NCBI GenBank assembly: GCA_014529385.2 | Contig: CM043942.1 | Coordinates: 5,046,501-5,110,500 of the forward strand | From: Adiantum capillus-veneris | Lineage: Eukaryota > Streptophyta > Polypodiopsida > Polypodiales > Pteridaceae | DNA: 64,000 nt | Reading direction: 5' to 3' | Shown here: positions 12,181 through 23,633 of the stretch, in pieces | Layout of the letters: each line of letters begins with the position of its first letter | Numbering within the stretch: position 1 is the first letter of the stretch | Translations under genes and position numbers: made by a program | Notes under the pieces: model-generated | Told to the model about the DNA's origin: nothing | Database searches by the model: none | Seen by the model: only the letters and a program-made list of their open reading frames with translations

Positions 12181-13182
12181 AATTTGCCACTAATCTACTT
12201 TGCATCGTATCTCTCTCTACTCTCCTGCTACTAGCTCCTTATTGTATTCCACATTTCTTATAGTGCTCACTTTCCACCTAGGATGATGATTCATTTGGTG
12301 ACACTTTATACTTTTGTACACATTCAACACAATCCTATGTTTATTACTTTTTTAGTTTTTACAACTAGAACCTAATGCTAAAATTGCTTCCAAGGGTCCT
12401 TTTTATTGGTCATGTTATATTGGATATGTATGTGCAAACATGAATGGCATAGAAGGTGCTAGAAATTTGGGAAAGGAGCTAAAAGATCTAACCAAACCAA
12501 GCAAGATCTTGAATTGCATTCTTGAAGGAAAGAGACTTGTACAATGATAGTTGAATGTTACATACTTTAAGGAAAAAAAGGAATTTAATACTCACATTTT
12601 CTTTGATCTTTCCAAACAAACCCCAGACACTTGAAAGGACAAAACTATAAAATTTGGAAGCATTGCTTGCCCAAAATTTGGGTTACTTCACATCGATCAT
12701 ATTTTGCACTTCGATTTTCCCATTATAATCCTAGTGCACTTAGAAATAGGAAAACTCTGTACAATGTTGATACAACTTGTGCCAACTAGGACCCGCTCCA
12801 ATTGCATTATTTTGTGTACTACTATAGTCTCATCAAATGAAAAACTAAACAGTTTGGAAGCATTTGCCTACTCAAATTCTAGCTACCTAAGACATCAATC
12901 AAGTTTTGCATTGCCATTTTCTCATTTCCAACCCTAATGCACATGGGTTAATTACCCTTGCTTTAAGTCATCCACTGCTCCTTTCTCATAAGGGTACTTT
13001 CTCTTTCATAAGTTTGATGCAAAGCAAGTGTGCAGGTGTAATTTAAATTTCAACTCTCTACAATGTCAAGTTGGCTGTTTTTCAATGATTTTTCTTCTAC
13101 CATTTAAAGGAAATCCACACTTCCTTTGAAAGTCGAGCATATGTAAAGTTCCCACCCTCTATGGCATATGTAAAGCATACGT
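12181..13182. other. Unassigned intergenic sequence
   Basis: No gene or repeat border supported. The 77-codon plus frame at 12704-12937 has no recognisable motif. Confidence 0.35.
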
Positions 13183-13330
13183 AATGAGCCAGTATCCGTA
13201 GCAATAAGCAAAAGGGAAAGATTTTGCAAGCTTCACGATTAGCGACATCTATTTGCAATGAGCCAGTATCCATAGCAATAAGCAAAAGGGAAAGATTTTG
13301 CGAGCTTCACGATTAGCGACATCTATTTGC
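13183..13330 (+). repeat. 74-bp tandem duplication
   Basis: The unit AATGAGCCAGTATCCGTAGC… at 13183-13256 is repeated at 13257-13330 with two substitutions seen by eye. It is in noncoding DNA. Confidence 0.93.
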
Positions 13331-14422
13331 TTGCATCATTTGATTGCTTTTGGCATTGTCAAATATGCTTCTAGGCATTAATTAGCATACGCATGAGCAT
13401 AAATATGTCAGGATATGTACATAAAGAAATTGTATGTGCAACATGCTCAAGACAGAAAGTTCTAACCTGGATTGACAATAATAAAGCGAATTGTGGGGTT
13501 GTCTTTTTTGCATATTCAAATGTCAAGACCTAGCTAAAGAACGAAACACTCGCTCCAAGAATAATACGAAAATAGATTGCAATAATTGCCCGTTGATTTA
13601 AACACGGGTTCTGGAACCAAACACTCCTTAATGCAAAAAGATTTAAGGAAACAGTACATGAACAAAAACTTTGGGTGACATGGATGGGGACGGCTTCATG
13701 CTCTTTCATGGATTTCTGCATATCTTTTCTAAACAAAGTACTTCCCTTTGGTAACAAGGCTAAAACCTTTTTGTTGAAATGATCATGTCAAAGATATAAA
13801 ATAGGGAAGGTAGAGAGAGGCACAAGGGGTCTCCCACAATCCTATCATCCTTTTAACTACAAAAAGAAGAAGCTCTAATCTTGAGCTAAATGAAAAGGAT
13901 AGAAGATGAAAGGACACTGAAATAGCTAGCTATGAAGGATTAACATTTAAATCTTCGAACTGAAAAGACCAATACCACTTGTATTATACATTAACAAAAC
14001 ATACCCTAAACACCAGGCCCACAACATATGGCCCAAGCAAACCCCATACCTTAGAATGCAATCACAAAGAAGACAGCTTCTTTACAAAGTATGCAGACTT
14101 TCTAGCAGAATACAACAAATTCTGTATATAGCATGCATTATGAAAGACATTCTGAAGAGGTTTATCATTCACAGAGGACATTACAATGCTATATCAGCCA
14201 TTACAATCGACAAGTTGAGTCGACCCGACCAATCAATCGGTTCTTAAAGTGAATGTGTGTAATGTATAACTTGCAAGAATTTAGATTGATAAACCAAAAA
14301 TATTGTAGAAAGCAAAAGAAAAGTATGCCTTACTCTCGTTTGTGTAGAGTCTTTGTGGTATAGGGGCCCCGAGGTTATTGAGGAAGCACCTATTTGGCTC
14401 CTGAGCTTGGATGGAGAAGAAA
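13331..14422. other. Unassigned sequence downstream of the SAUR-like gene
   Basis: No ORF supported. The part nearest 14422 should hold the 3' untranslated region of the minus-strand SAUR-like gene. No unambiguous polyadenylation signal was recognised. Confidence 0.35.
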
Positions 14423-14863
14423 TCAGGATTCCGATCCATAGAACTCTACAAGGTCTCCAAGGTTAAGATCCCGCAGAGATGGATCATCATTTTCGATGAG
14501 CCAGAGGAAGAATTCAAAGAGGATAGCATCGCAGTTGAGAGAGATGGGGCGAGGAAGCCCCTGCTCCTGCCTTCGCTTACCTGCCCCCATGCACTCATAG
14601 AGGGCCTCATCATATTGATCCTTTTGCACAAGATCCTGAAAAACCCAGTGCTCCAACAAGTGTGGATCCACAAGAAATACATCCCTCTCCTTGCCTGTCA
14701 CCACTGGCACCAATGATCGCCTCTTCCTCCACGACATCGAATTCCTTAGATCATCCCTCTCTGTCAGATCAGACGGGCATCGCAAGGGATGGTAGGATGC
14801 TGCTGAGGATGTGGGCCGGAACCTGCACAAAATTCCCTTGATTGAGCAGGAAGGTGTAGCCAT
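14423..14863 (-). CDS. SAUR-like auxin-responsive protein (146 aa)
   Basis: Small auxin-up RNA proteins are short, usually intronless plant regulators; many inhibit PP2C.D phosphatases at the plasma membrane and promote cell expansion. This single-exon frame has the right length and the family core. VPVVTGKERDVFLVDPHLLEH at about residues 52-72 matches the SAUR beta-hairpin, followed by the H-x-V-F-Q-D-L segment where the family has HPLFxxLL. ISLNCDAILFEFFLWLIENDDPSL at about 107-130 corresponds to the I-P-C-D…F…L segment. The stretch between (about 76-105) is longer and less typical. The ATG at 14863-14861 is the first in frame. It is the only plausible host gene in the window. A decayed SAUR copy, or another small protein with a chance resemblance, remains possible. 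Confidence 0.6.
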   Translation of the reverse strand: MATPSCSIKGILCRFRPTSSAASYHPLRCPSDLTERDDLRNSMSWRKRRSLVPVVTGKERDVFLVDPHLLEHWVFQDLVQKDQYDEALYECMGAGKRRQEQGLPRPISLNCDAILFEFFLWLIENDDPSLRDLNLGDLVEFYGSES

Positions 14864-15440
14864 AGTGAACGCAAGGTTTGGGGGTTATGGAGAGCTTCAA
14901 CCTTCAGCTTCAGCTAGCACACAGGCGATCTAAGAACTATTCGGAAAGGGTCAAAGAAGAAGGCAAGGGCGATCCCCTCTTGCGTCTGGCTCTGAAGATT
15001 TGAAAGGCCAGGTAAACGGGACATGCCTCTAGAGCTGAAGAAGCATGTCTCTGTACGGCTATGGCGAGCGTTTATTCTCTTCTGCTGCCGCTGAGCGTGT
15101 GGGTGTTGTATTGTGTGCGTGTGGGTGGGATGGATGTTGTGTGTGTGGTTAGCTGGCTCTTCTTCTCTCTCTGCTGCTGATGGCGATGGCCGGCCAAGGA
15201 GAGAGAGCGCGAGCGCGGGGGAAGACGCGTAGTTGGCTAGTGGTGTGGTGCTTACAAGGCTGGGCTGTTTATTTGACCGTTGATGATGAAACACATTTTG
15301 TCTATTCTTGGTATGGTGGCCTCAAGCCCATAAAATGCCAGGCACGAGGGGGAATCTAAATGACTTATCAAAGGTACTTACTTCTCATATTTATGTATGT
15401 GAGAATGATGGGAAGCGAGGAAAAGTTTAAAGGAGAGACA
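14864..15440 (-). promoter_or_regulatory. Upstream region of SAUR-like gene with auxin-response-element cores
   Basis: TGTCTC, the canonical ARF-binding core, occurs on the plus strand at 15046-15051 (about 185 bp upstream of the ATG) and on the minus strand at 15435-15440 (GAGACA on plus, about 575 bp upstream). TGTCTC is short and expected by chance, so two copies are only mild support for auxin control. A 126-codon minus frame (14914-15294) overlaps this region but is low-complexity (His/Thr-rich) and is read here as 5' untranslated or promoter sequence. No strong TATA box was identified. Confidence 0.35.
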
Positions 15441-17484
15441 CTTTTGTGCATTCCACTGATTTGGTTGGTTGTCACAGCCCAGTTTTGGCTTGCTGAAAGC
15501 CCATAGTGTGTGGCCTTTTGAAGAAAGACATGGTGCACACATGAAGGAGATGTGCTCGGTTCTTTCCCTCTCCGTGCACATCAACTTGTATCTATGCATG
15601 TGAAGACTCGATCGCTCACAAGCTTTCAAACGTAGGTTGCGGACGTTGGCAGAGGGTGTGCAGGTTAGTTGCAGAGTAGTCGCAACCTTTAGGAGACCTT
15701 CCCGCCACAATGAACGTAGGCATTTAAAACGAACGACTCTCTAACACCAAAAAATGGTGGGCCTTAGCACTTTTTGGATCCAAAAATGAACGAACATGCA
15801 TTATGTGTGCACTGCAAGAGAGCAACAATGCTAAGGAAATTGGTGATGTTCATTTTCATGCAAACTTGATGTTTGTAAACTATGCTTTCTATCATCCAGT
15901 ATAAGTGAATGCAAGCGTTCCCTTCAATGGCACCTCGAGAAACTTACAAATCTCCTAACCTTGATAAGACAAAGCTCTAGATTTACGAACTTGTGCAAGC
16001 AGTGCAACCATAGCTGCAAATCTTAGCAACAACAAGTGAAGATGCAATCCTTAGTCAACTTGGGATTGGTTCTATGGAAAGCTTAGAGAGGAGAGCCATG
16101 GGAGAAGTTTAGATGTACCATTACAAATCCCCAACCTATAGAGACAGGTTGTTTGAAGGCTTTGAAGATCCTATAAGTGCCATGCCTTAACTTTCCTTGA
16201 CTAAAAGTCTTGTGTGTGTGTGTGTGTGCACGCGTGCGCCTGCGTGCGTGCGTGCTTTGTTTTTCAATCTTTTGTGGCTTCTCTTACAAATTATAGAGTC
16301 TAGATTAGTGGTGTAACATTTAATGCACTAGTAACTTGTGTGTAGCGGAAAATGATAACATAGTGAGCATTTCATTAAGAACAAGTTCCTAATGAGCATA
16401 GAGAGAGTACTTAATTTGAGAAAGAAACATAGCAATTTATACCTAGCTAGCTTGGCATAGACAATACTTGAAAAGAGAGAGAAATAGAACAATTGACAAC
16501 AGTTGAGGACTGAATTTACATGGAGCCCGTCCCCCCTCCAAAAAGGCTTTGTATCATAGCTTCTTCTCCCATCAAAGGAGACTTTTGTACAATACAATCT
16601 TTGTGCTCCTTGACAAAACTCGTTGGTGCAATGAAGATGGAAGCTTCATGCACCAAAGTATGCTTGAAAAATACACCTAGTGGGCCTAGCCTCTGAGTAA
16701 TTTACTTGATCCAACATATATCGTGTGACGATTTGCGTCGTCTCCACATAAACTGTGAAGATTCCTAGTTTTTCTATTTTTCACGCACTTGCTTCTCTAT
16801 CGGGGAGGACTATTATCATTACTACTACTTTTGGACATTCGTATCAATTTTGCTCATGTTTTATTCTCAAAAACCATTCAAAAGAAGCAATGTAAATATA
16901 ACTTTTCTTTATCTACTACTCTTAGAGGTTTAAGTAAAAAGCAACCACTTCTATTTTTGGGTGGATGCATGAAGAGAGAAAGAGAATTCCAAAATCATGT
17001 CTTCTCACGCACCATGCTTTTTTAGTAGGGATTTGCTTCTTGAGTCTTGACGAGGAAGACAAGTGCTCAAAGAATATCTTGACCAAGCGCCTTGGTGTTT
17101 TATCCCCCTTTCAAAGCCAGATCCATTAGAATCTCTATCAGAACAAATCTATAGAAGATACACTTTTGTCCTTTTTTATACTAATTTTCTCTCTTAATCA
17201 TGGCATACACTCTCCTGATTGCATAGCTCATTCTCTCTTATCTTTCATATATTTATATTATTGTAATTTATGCCCCATGAGATGAATAAAGATGTAGAAT
17301 AAAAATATTCAATCATATTGATTGAGGGGGATGGTTGGTACCCAGTATGGTGTCTTGTATTTTGATTCTTGTTTATGTTGTTTTCTTTGTGTGCTTTGAT
17401 TATTCAATCAATCAATCAATTTACTGAATTTATTTTGATTTAATCAATCAATGTTGTGTTAAAAGTGTTGGGAGGATTTCAAGA
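15441..17484. other. Unassigned intergenic sequence with (TG)n
   Basis: Contains an alternating TG/CG tract at 16209-16255 (TGTGTG…CACGCGTGCGCCTGCGTGCG), a potential Z-DNA former, and short AATC repeats near 17405-17455. The minus frame 15378-15710 shows no motif. Sequence near 17325-17395 may be the degraded start of the copia that follows. Confidence 0.45.
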
Positions 17485-17513
17485 AGCCAACATTTAGGGT
17501 TCCTCTTGCTTAC

Positions 17514-17768
17514 ATGTCTTCGCGAGGTGGTACTTCTCCTCATTGGTTGCTAGATGAGGATGCAATTTGGCATATCACATCACATTGTGAGTGGCTTAAC
17601 ACTTTCTATTGTGGGATCTTTGGTTGTGTGCAATTGGCTGATGCTTTGAAATTTGACATTGTAGGCACAGGAGATAATTGTTTGTCATTACCTAGTGGTG
17701 TATGCTATATGCTAAGACATGTGCGCTATGTTTTTCAGTTTAAACAGAGTTTGATCTCAATGAGATAG
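17514..17768 (+). pseudogene. Copia aspartic protease fragment, active site lost
   Basis: The 84-codon frame aligns with the gag-pol junction protease of copia: WLL-D…-WHITSHCEWLNTF, then VGTGD…LPSGVCYMLRHVRYV…QSLISM, the usual DSGAxxH…VRHVP…LLS pattern. The catalytic D-S-G is replaced by D-E-D and the VP of RYVP by VF. Such a protein could not process a polyprotein. Confidence 0.7.
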
Positions 17769-18715
17769 TTAACAAATTGTGGGTGTCAAACACTGATTAG
17801 AGAGTAGTCATTCAAGATGCATTATGTATTACTAATGGTTGCTAACCTAGCCTGGAGTGGCCTGGCATATCCTATGCATGTATCTGAGGTACGAGATGGC
17901 ATAGTCTCGGTTTTGTTTTCGACATGTGATGAGACATTTCTGTGTCACAAGTGAGCTCCAATATGTTCATGAGATAGAGTTGTAGCTGTGCAGAACATGC
18001 TAGTAGACTCTGTAGAGATAGAGTGAGAATGGCAATGCTCTAGTGAGACACAACAAGTGTTGTCAGAGTCTGTGTAGACAAAGGTTTCTAGAATGGGTCT
18101 ACTCGGAATGTGTCTACTCCCTAGAGACATAGATAGAGATGCTGGACATACATTTCTTTCGATATACTCATGCTAGAGGCTGATGAGTTGATGCAAGGAT
18201 GCATAGTTCCACCTATGGATGAGAGAGATGTAGCCGTCCCAATGTCGATGATGACACATCCATACATGATGAGTAATCCTAATTACACATCTATACATGA
18301 TGACTAGGCCTCATGATATAGTGCATACAGATAGCACTAAGGAGGCCACTACGGCCAAGTTTTCACAAATTTTATCCATGCTTGGGCGTCTCATATGTGA
18401 CCTACTAGTGCCAGGCCACCTAACCTAGTAGCTGCAATGAGAGCATTTGTAGCAGGGATTGTCAATCATACGGTGAGTGACATTAGCATGATGCATTATG
18501 GAGTTATGTAGACCATACAAAGTTGTCTATGAGATTTTCATGCAGGCTCTAACATGGATACAGATGCTCACCTATCAATAGAGCCGATACGATTGCATGT
18601 AAATCTACTGGGTGAGGCAATGGGTGTAGGTTGATAAATTCTCTCACCTATTTTCTTACTAGTAGCCTAGCTAAGAGGACCCACTTATTGGCACATTTAT
18701 TTCTAAGTAGGAGAT

Positions 18716-18934
18716 TGTTGGGGTAAAGGCAAAGTGCCTTTGCTTGAGGCCGAACATCCGATGTTCTACCGTCCACTTTCTATACTTCCTTATCTTTGTA
18801 CCTATACAAAGAATAAGGAGAGCCTCACTTCAAGTGTTGCTTCACCCACATATTACACTCTTCTCCTTATTCTCCTTTCATGCATGCACGCATTCTGCAC
18901 ACCGTGCACTCTTTCACTCATTGCCTTGTGAGAA
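18716..18934 (+). repeat. Partial LTR of copia family B, interrupted
   Basis: Begins TGTTGGGGTAAAGGC immediately after a purine tract and shows a TC-rich, LTR-like body. It stops at the TG of the gypsy LTR at 18935. The remainder may continue from 32649. Confidence 0.5.
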
Positions 18935-19506
18935 TGTTAACCCTGACGGCTCACGGACACCCTATCACCTACGACGGATGTTGTATTATTTACTTATAGA
19001 GTCAGGTACCGGTCTTGTCGGTCCAATAGGAAAAGGGTAAGAGTGATCGCCGATGAGAGGTGCACTCTAACTGGAACATTCAAGGGATTAGTTGGCTAAG
19101 CATGGGCGCCCAGGTGTGAATGGGGCGAGCTCATATAAAAGTCAACTAAACCTAAAATTCACTCATTCTCTCATTTGTGCAATAGAAGAGTGCTCTTGCT
19201 TCATCTCCATCTTCTTCTTCTTCATCTCCTTGTGTCTCTGTGTATGCATGAGAGAGAGAGAGAGAGAGTGCGATCGAGCATTGCGACGATGGCACAGCGG
19301 CGGCGAAGTTGAGCACAGCGAAGCGGCGACTCCTTCTTCTTCGCGGCGAGGAATCCTCCACGAAGCAAGCAAAGAGCGGTGAGTGACACACCATCGCCTT
19401 CTTTGAGCTTACTAGTTTAGGCTTGTTGTGTGCTTGGAGCCATTTGTGGCTCGTACACGGTGTATCGGCAAGTTCCTTGCATTGACACGTGCGACATACG
19501 CGCACA
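18935..19506 (+). repeat. 5' LTR of the large gypsy element (572 bp)
   Basis: Starts TGTTAACCCTGACGG and ends ACATACGCGCACA. A TATA box (CATATAAAAG, about 19132-19141) precedes a short (GA)n tract and a GC-rich segment. The matching 3' LTR is 32090-32648, and relatives are at 42166-43447 and 47560-48144. Confidence 0.88.
19134..19140 (+). promoter_or_regulatory. LTR TATA box
   Basis: TATAAAA in the same place in the LTR copies of this family (for example the 3' LTR near 32290). Transcription would start some 30 bp downstream, before the (GA)n tract. Confidence 0.65.
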
Positions 19507-19811
19507 TTTTTGGCGTCGCTGCCGGGGAATGCCATACACTAAGCTTGAATGGCACTCTATGCTTCTTTCGTGGTGCAATTTCAATTGTAGGAAGGGTAGG
19601 GAAGGAGTGTGTGTGTGTGTGTTGAGAAGAAGGATTTGGTGTATCGGCAAGTTCCTTGCCTTGATACGTGCGACATACGCGCACATTTTTGGCGCCGCTG
19701 CTGGGGAATTCCATACACTAAGCTTGAATGGCACTCTGCGCTTCTTTCGTGGTGCAATTTCAATTGTAGGAAGGGTAGGGTGTGTGTGTGTTGAGAAGAA
19801 GGATTTGGTGT
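19461..19811 (+). repeat. 179-bp tandem duplication spanning LTR end and primer site
   Basis: TGTATCGGCAAGTTCCTTGC begins at 19461 and again at 19640. Each unit contains the last bases of the LTR and a primer-binding site: TGGCGTCGCTGCCGGGGA at 19511-19528 and TGGCGCCGCTGCTGGGGA at 19690-19707. Both resemble the tRNA-Asp site used by many plant gypsy elements. The deleted relative at 42166-48144 has only one unit. Confidence 0.9.
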
Positions 19812-20494
19812 TGTACTGTGTATTTTTTTTGTTAATGGAGTTTTCAAAGGTACTGTGTTTATTCTCTGTGTATTAAGGTTGTTAGTTTTCTTTGTTAATG
19901 GAGTTTTCAAAGGTACTGTGTTTATTCTGTGTGTATTAAGGTTGTTAGTTTTCTGTGTACAGTAAGTAGGAAGTAGATCTATGAGAGATAATAGAGTGTG
20001 TTAGTGTGTAACAGTAGGTGTATTAGTTAGAAGTAGGTAGATAGAGTGTGTGTGTGTGTGTGCTCTCGTGCAGGCCGCGGCGACCTTATCCTTTTTAATA
20101 TATATATAAATATTTAAAAATTTTGAAAACTAAAAATTTAAAGGTAGGAGCGGGATTGGGAATATCTCCCAGACCCAAGCCCAAACCCAAGCCCAAGCTC
20201 ACGCTCAGGCCTAGGCCTCATTCGCCTTTTAAAATTACAAATTTTAGCTTCACACGTAGCTAAAAATCGATTTTTTGAGGACGAACGAAACTTCAGATGC
20301 CCGAAAATTGTGCTGTAAAGCGGACAGCGACCCTCTAAGTGATACACTCATTTCGAGCTATCACACACTTTAATATAAAAAAATCAAACATTAAAAAAAT
20401 TTAAAAAAACATTAAAAACGTAAAAACCACGAGTGAAAACGGACGCTTAAAAAAGGTAAGCGGTTAACCTTCAAGGTTATTCGCCGTTTTTAGG
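19812..20494 (+). other. Gypsy leader before gag
   Basis: Untranslated leader containing a tandem duplication of about 63 bp (GTTAATGGAGTTTTCAAAGG at 19831 and 19894), TG-rich runs and an AT-rich segment (20100-20160). No coding frame is supported. The matching region of the relative at 46860-47540 is similar, so it is part of the element. Confidence 0.6.
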
Positions 20495-23400
20495 GTGCCA
20501 AAGGCACATGCATCTGCGCTCTGGTCATGTGCTAGATACGGAGCAACTAGAGAGAATTTTGACTTATGCGAGTGCTCAATATCCACCTACTTTAGGTTCT
20601 GGACCCTCGCTGGGACCCAAGGTAGTACAAACCAAGACCCGAACATAGCGGCTAGTGACTCTTCCTCTGACTACAACGTTATGGAGGGTTTCCCAATGCG
20701 TAATCCTGATAGCTCAAGCCAAGACATGCATGCCATGGGTCCTCGGTCCGGGCTGAGTGTGCTTAACCGCCTGAAGGAAACCTTTAGTAGAGCCACTCGC
20801 TCCGAACATGGAGCTAATGATATAAATGAGGGGGGTGGGGATGTAAATTCTCCATTCGTGACAAACGTAGACCCTACTTCATTCACTGCACCTCCTGACT
20901 CTTCAGAGTTATTTCCCTCCGAGGTCATATTACCCGATGGTAGAAGCCTTGTCGAAGTGCAAGAGGTTGAACGATATATCCTTGCAGCGAGGGAAAAGGA
21001 AGTCGAGAGCTTACGCAAGGCGGAGCAACGAAGAGAGTTAAAATCAAAAGCTCCTATGTCAATATCCTTGCTAAGAGAGCAATCAAGTGCTCCTGATTTA
21101 GCAACCGCTAAGGGCCAACCCCTAGAAAGCAACATTGCATCTAGCTCAAAGGACACCCCTAGCACCTCAATCCTAGATGGAGTGTTCTTAAATGAGAACT
21201 GGGAGTACAAATTACAAACATAGACTCTGATCAACCTATACACAGGTCACACCTATCACGTGGGTTGGTTAGATGTCCTACAATCCACAATGGGTGCTAC
21301 TAGTGTGGAAGATCAACAACAAAGAGTTTGTGAGGTCATCCATAGGGTCATTGAGTTAGAGAGACAGAACAAGGGGATCAACAGGTCTCATGAGATTCTT
21401 GGATACAGGGAAGGCTAAACAACCAACCTTATCGCAAGTGGAGACTCCCTCGGTAAGTCCGATGGATCCCCCATATGTTGTTTCTCAAGGGGTCTCAGTG
21501 CAATCTGAGCCCACAAGTGATAGCTCCACCTTTCCAAGTCTAGCTCATCTTTCCCTTGATGACACCACGGCTACCATGCCTACCCCAATGATGGGCATGC
21601 CGAGAAACACGCCATGGACCTCATTTGTTAGTAAAGCACCACTACATGGTAGCTCAATGCGTGCAACAGTACCTACAACTGTGTACCAATCGTATGCACC
21701 TATGGGTCATCACACTCATGTAGTCCCTACCCCTCCCATTGTTTCAACTACCTATACTCCACAACCACAATACACACGTTCTTATTTCCATGGGACTATA
21801 CCGGCTAGCATTAGCATGTCACATCCGACGTCTGCTATGCCTAGGGCCACCCATATCAACTATGGACCACCACATGGCACAACATCGTACCCAACGTGGA
21901 ACCCAAAGGCTTCCTATGCGCCAAGCCCAATGCCAATACTTACACCACATGTAGTCTCTGGAGCGCCTTCACCCATAGTGCCTGCTCATTTAGGTGACTT
22001 GGCAACATTTGCTCAAGCTATCGGTCGATCTATTGCTGAGAATATGCGTTACGCGCCTGATAGAGAGCCTAGAAGTAAGGCAGTACAAATAGCCAAGCTC
22101 ACACAAACATTTAGTGGAGACAGGGATGTGAGAAAGCATATCGAAGTGTTTGAACAAATATGCGATTTTCTAGGAGAACACAATGACCTACATAAGAGCA
22201 ATGCTTTAAGCCTAACCTTAAGTGGAAAGTCTGGGGATTGGTATAAAACCCCAAGGGTGGAAGAAAAAATGATTTACCCTACTCTTAGGAGATTGTTCTT
22301 AAAAGAATACATACGAGAGGGAGTGCTTTGGGGTGTAGCCTCTCAGCTCCAGAAAGCCCAACGAGAGGAAGGAGAGTCGGTGAGAGACTTTATAAGTCGC
22401 TTGAAGCATTTGAATTCTCGTTGTAATCCAAATGAACGCTTCAACAATAACCAATTGTTCGATAGATTCATTCGGGGATTACGACATGAGGATATCTACA
22501 ATGGCTTAGTCATTAGAGGTATCACCACTTGGGAAGCAGTCACCACCAATGCAATCCAATTGGAGGATAATTTAATGATTCAAGGAGAAAGAGTATCTGT
22601 TGAGTCTAAATCTATTAGCTCACAAGCATCGGGGCATCAACCAATGACCTTAAAGCATATTGCTAAGGAGCCAAAGATATCTGAGATGACTTTAACAAAT
22701 CTCACCAAGGCTATTCAAGAGAGTCTTAGACACAATCGTGCTCCACAGAACAATCATATGTATCCAAGAAGGGAGCAACAACGGTGCTCAGTATGCTATG
22801 GACCGCATAGTACCAGTGAATGCCCTACTTTTAGAGTAAAATTCAATGGGAACTGCAATGCATGTGGAAGGTATGGTCATCATGCTAAGGATTGCATAGT
22901 ATTTAAGCGCGCGATGGCCAATAGACCAACCTTAGCATGGACATACACACCTCGAGTGCCTGCATTGATGCCGGACCCACCTCTTGAACAAAGAGCACAA
23001 CACATGGTCCCTAGGGCCCAAAATGTTGTTCAAACAGTACCCTTACCACCTCCATTGCTAGGACCGCAACCACCACATCCGAGAATCACTTATGTGAATA
23101 AAGTGGGTTGTGAGTCATCTATTTCTTGTTTGGAAGGCTATGAGGAAGAAATAGATCGTAATATCACCTATGGGATGGATGGGCTTGAAGAAAGTCCACA
23201 ATACTACATGGAGGACTATTGGGGACAAGTCAAACCTGTAAATCAAGTAGCTGCTCTTGCGGCAAGAAGCCAAAATATCAATTACACTGCTAAGAGACCA
23301 CCTATTCAATTCTATAAGGGTGGAGGTCCGCATCGTGTAGCCGAGTGTCCTATTAGGCTACAAAAGAATGCCACACTAATGCAAACCAATCAAGCGAGCA

Positions 23401-23633
23401 CGTCTACAATGCCGATACTCATTTGTAATCGATGTGGCATAGATCATTTGATTGCCCAATGTCCAAATAATCCAAATGCATCGAAGATCATGCCATTAAA
23501 CTTGATTGAAGTTACCGAGGAGCCATCACCAAGTACACCCGTGGTACTAGTAAACGTACTCACACGATCGATGCTCCAAAAACAAAATTATATTCTTGAG
23601 GAAAGAGACACGGCATCAATTGCCCAATCTTAA
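20495..23633 (+). pseudogene. Gypsy gag polyprotein (broken), with several zinc knuckles
   Basis: Two open stretches, 20495-21223 and 21390-23633, belong to one frame interrupted by a TAG near 21222 and a frameshift near 21400. The N-terminal part also looks shifted by one base near 20610 compared with the relative. The second stretch holds a retrotransposon gag domain (about 22080-22570). It is followed by knuckles CSVCYGPHSTSEC and CNACGRYGHHAKDC (both C-x2-C-x4-H-x4-C), a decayed one (FYKGGGPHRVAEC) and CNRCGIDHLIAQC. The middle is Pro/Thr/Met-rich. Translation in the same frame past the TAA at 23631 enters protease, so gag and protease may have been one frame. Confidence 0.85.

Larger units (their letters stand above)
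17485..18934 (+). mobile_element. Broken copia remnant (family B) ending in a partial 3' LTR
   Basis: A copia protease segment (17514-17768) is followed by about 950 bp with no recognisable integrase or reverse transcriptase, then a polypurine stretch (AAGTAGGAGAT, about 18705-18715) and an LTR start at 18716. The LTR is cut at 18934 by the large gypsy insertion. Most of pol is deleted or decayed. Confidence 0.6.

Noticed and set aside
15378-15710. 110-codon minus-strand ORF upstream of the SAUR-like gene
   Set aside because: No domain, no homologue in the window, and composition typical of noncoding DNA.
19152-19910. Several overlapping ORFs of 69-148 codons on both strands
   Set aside because: They lie in the gypsy LTR end and its tandem duplication, and repeat the same peptides because the DNA is duplicated; they are shadows of noncoding LTR and primer-site sequence.
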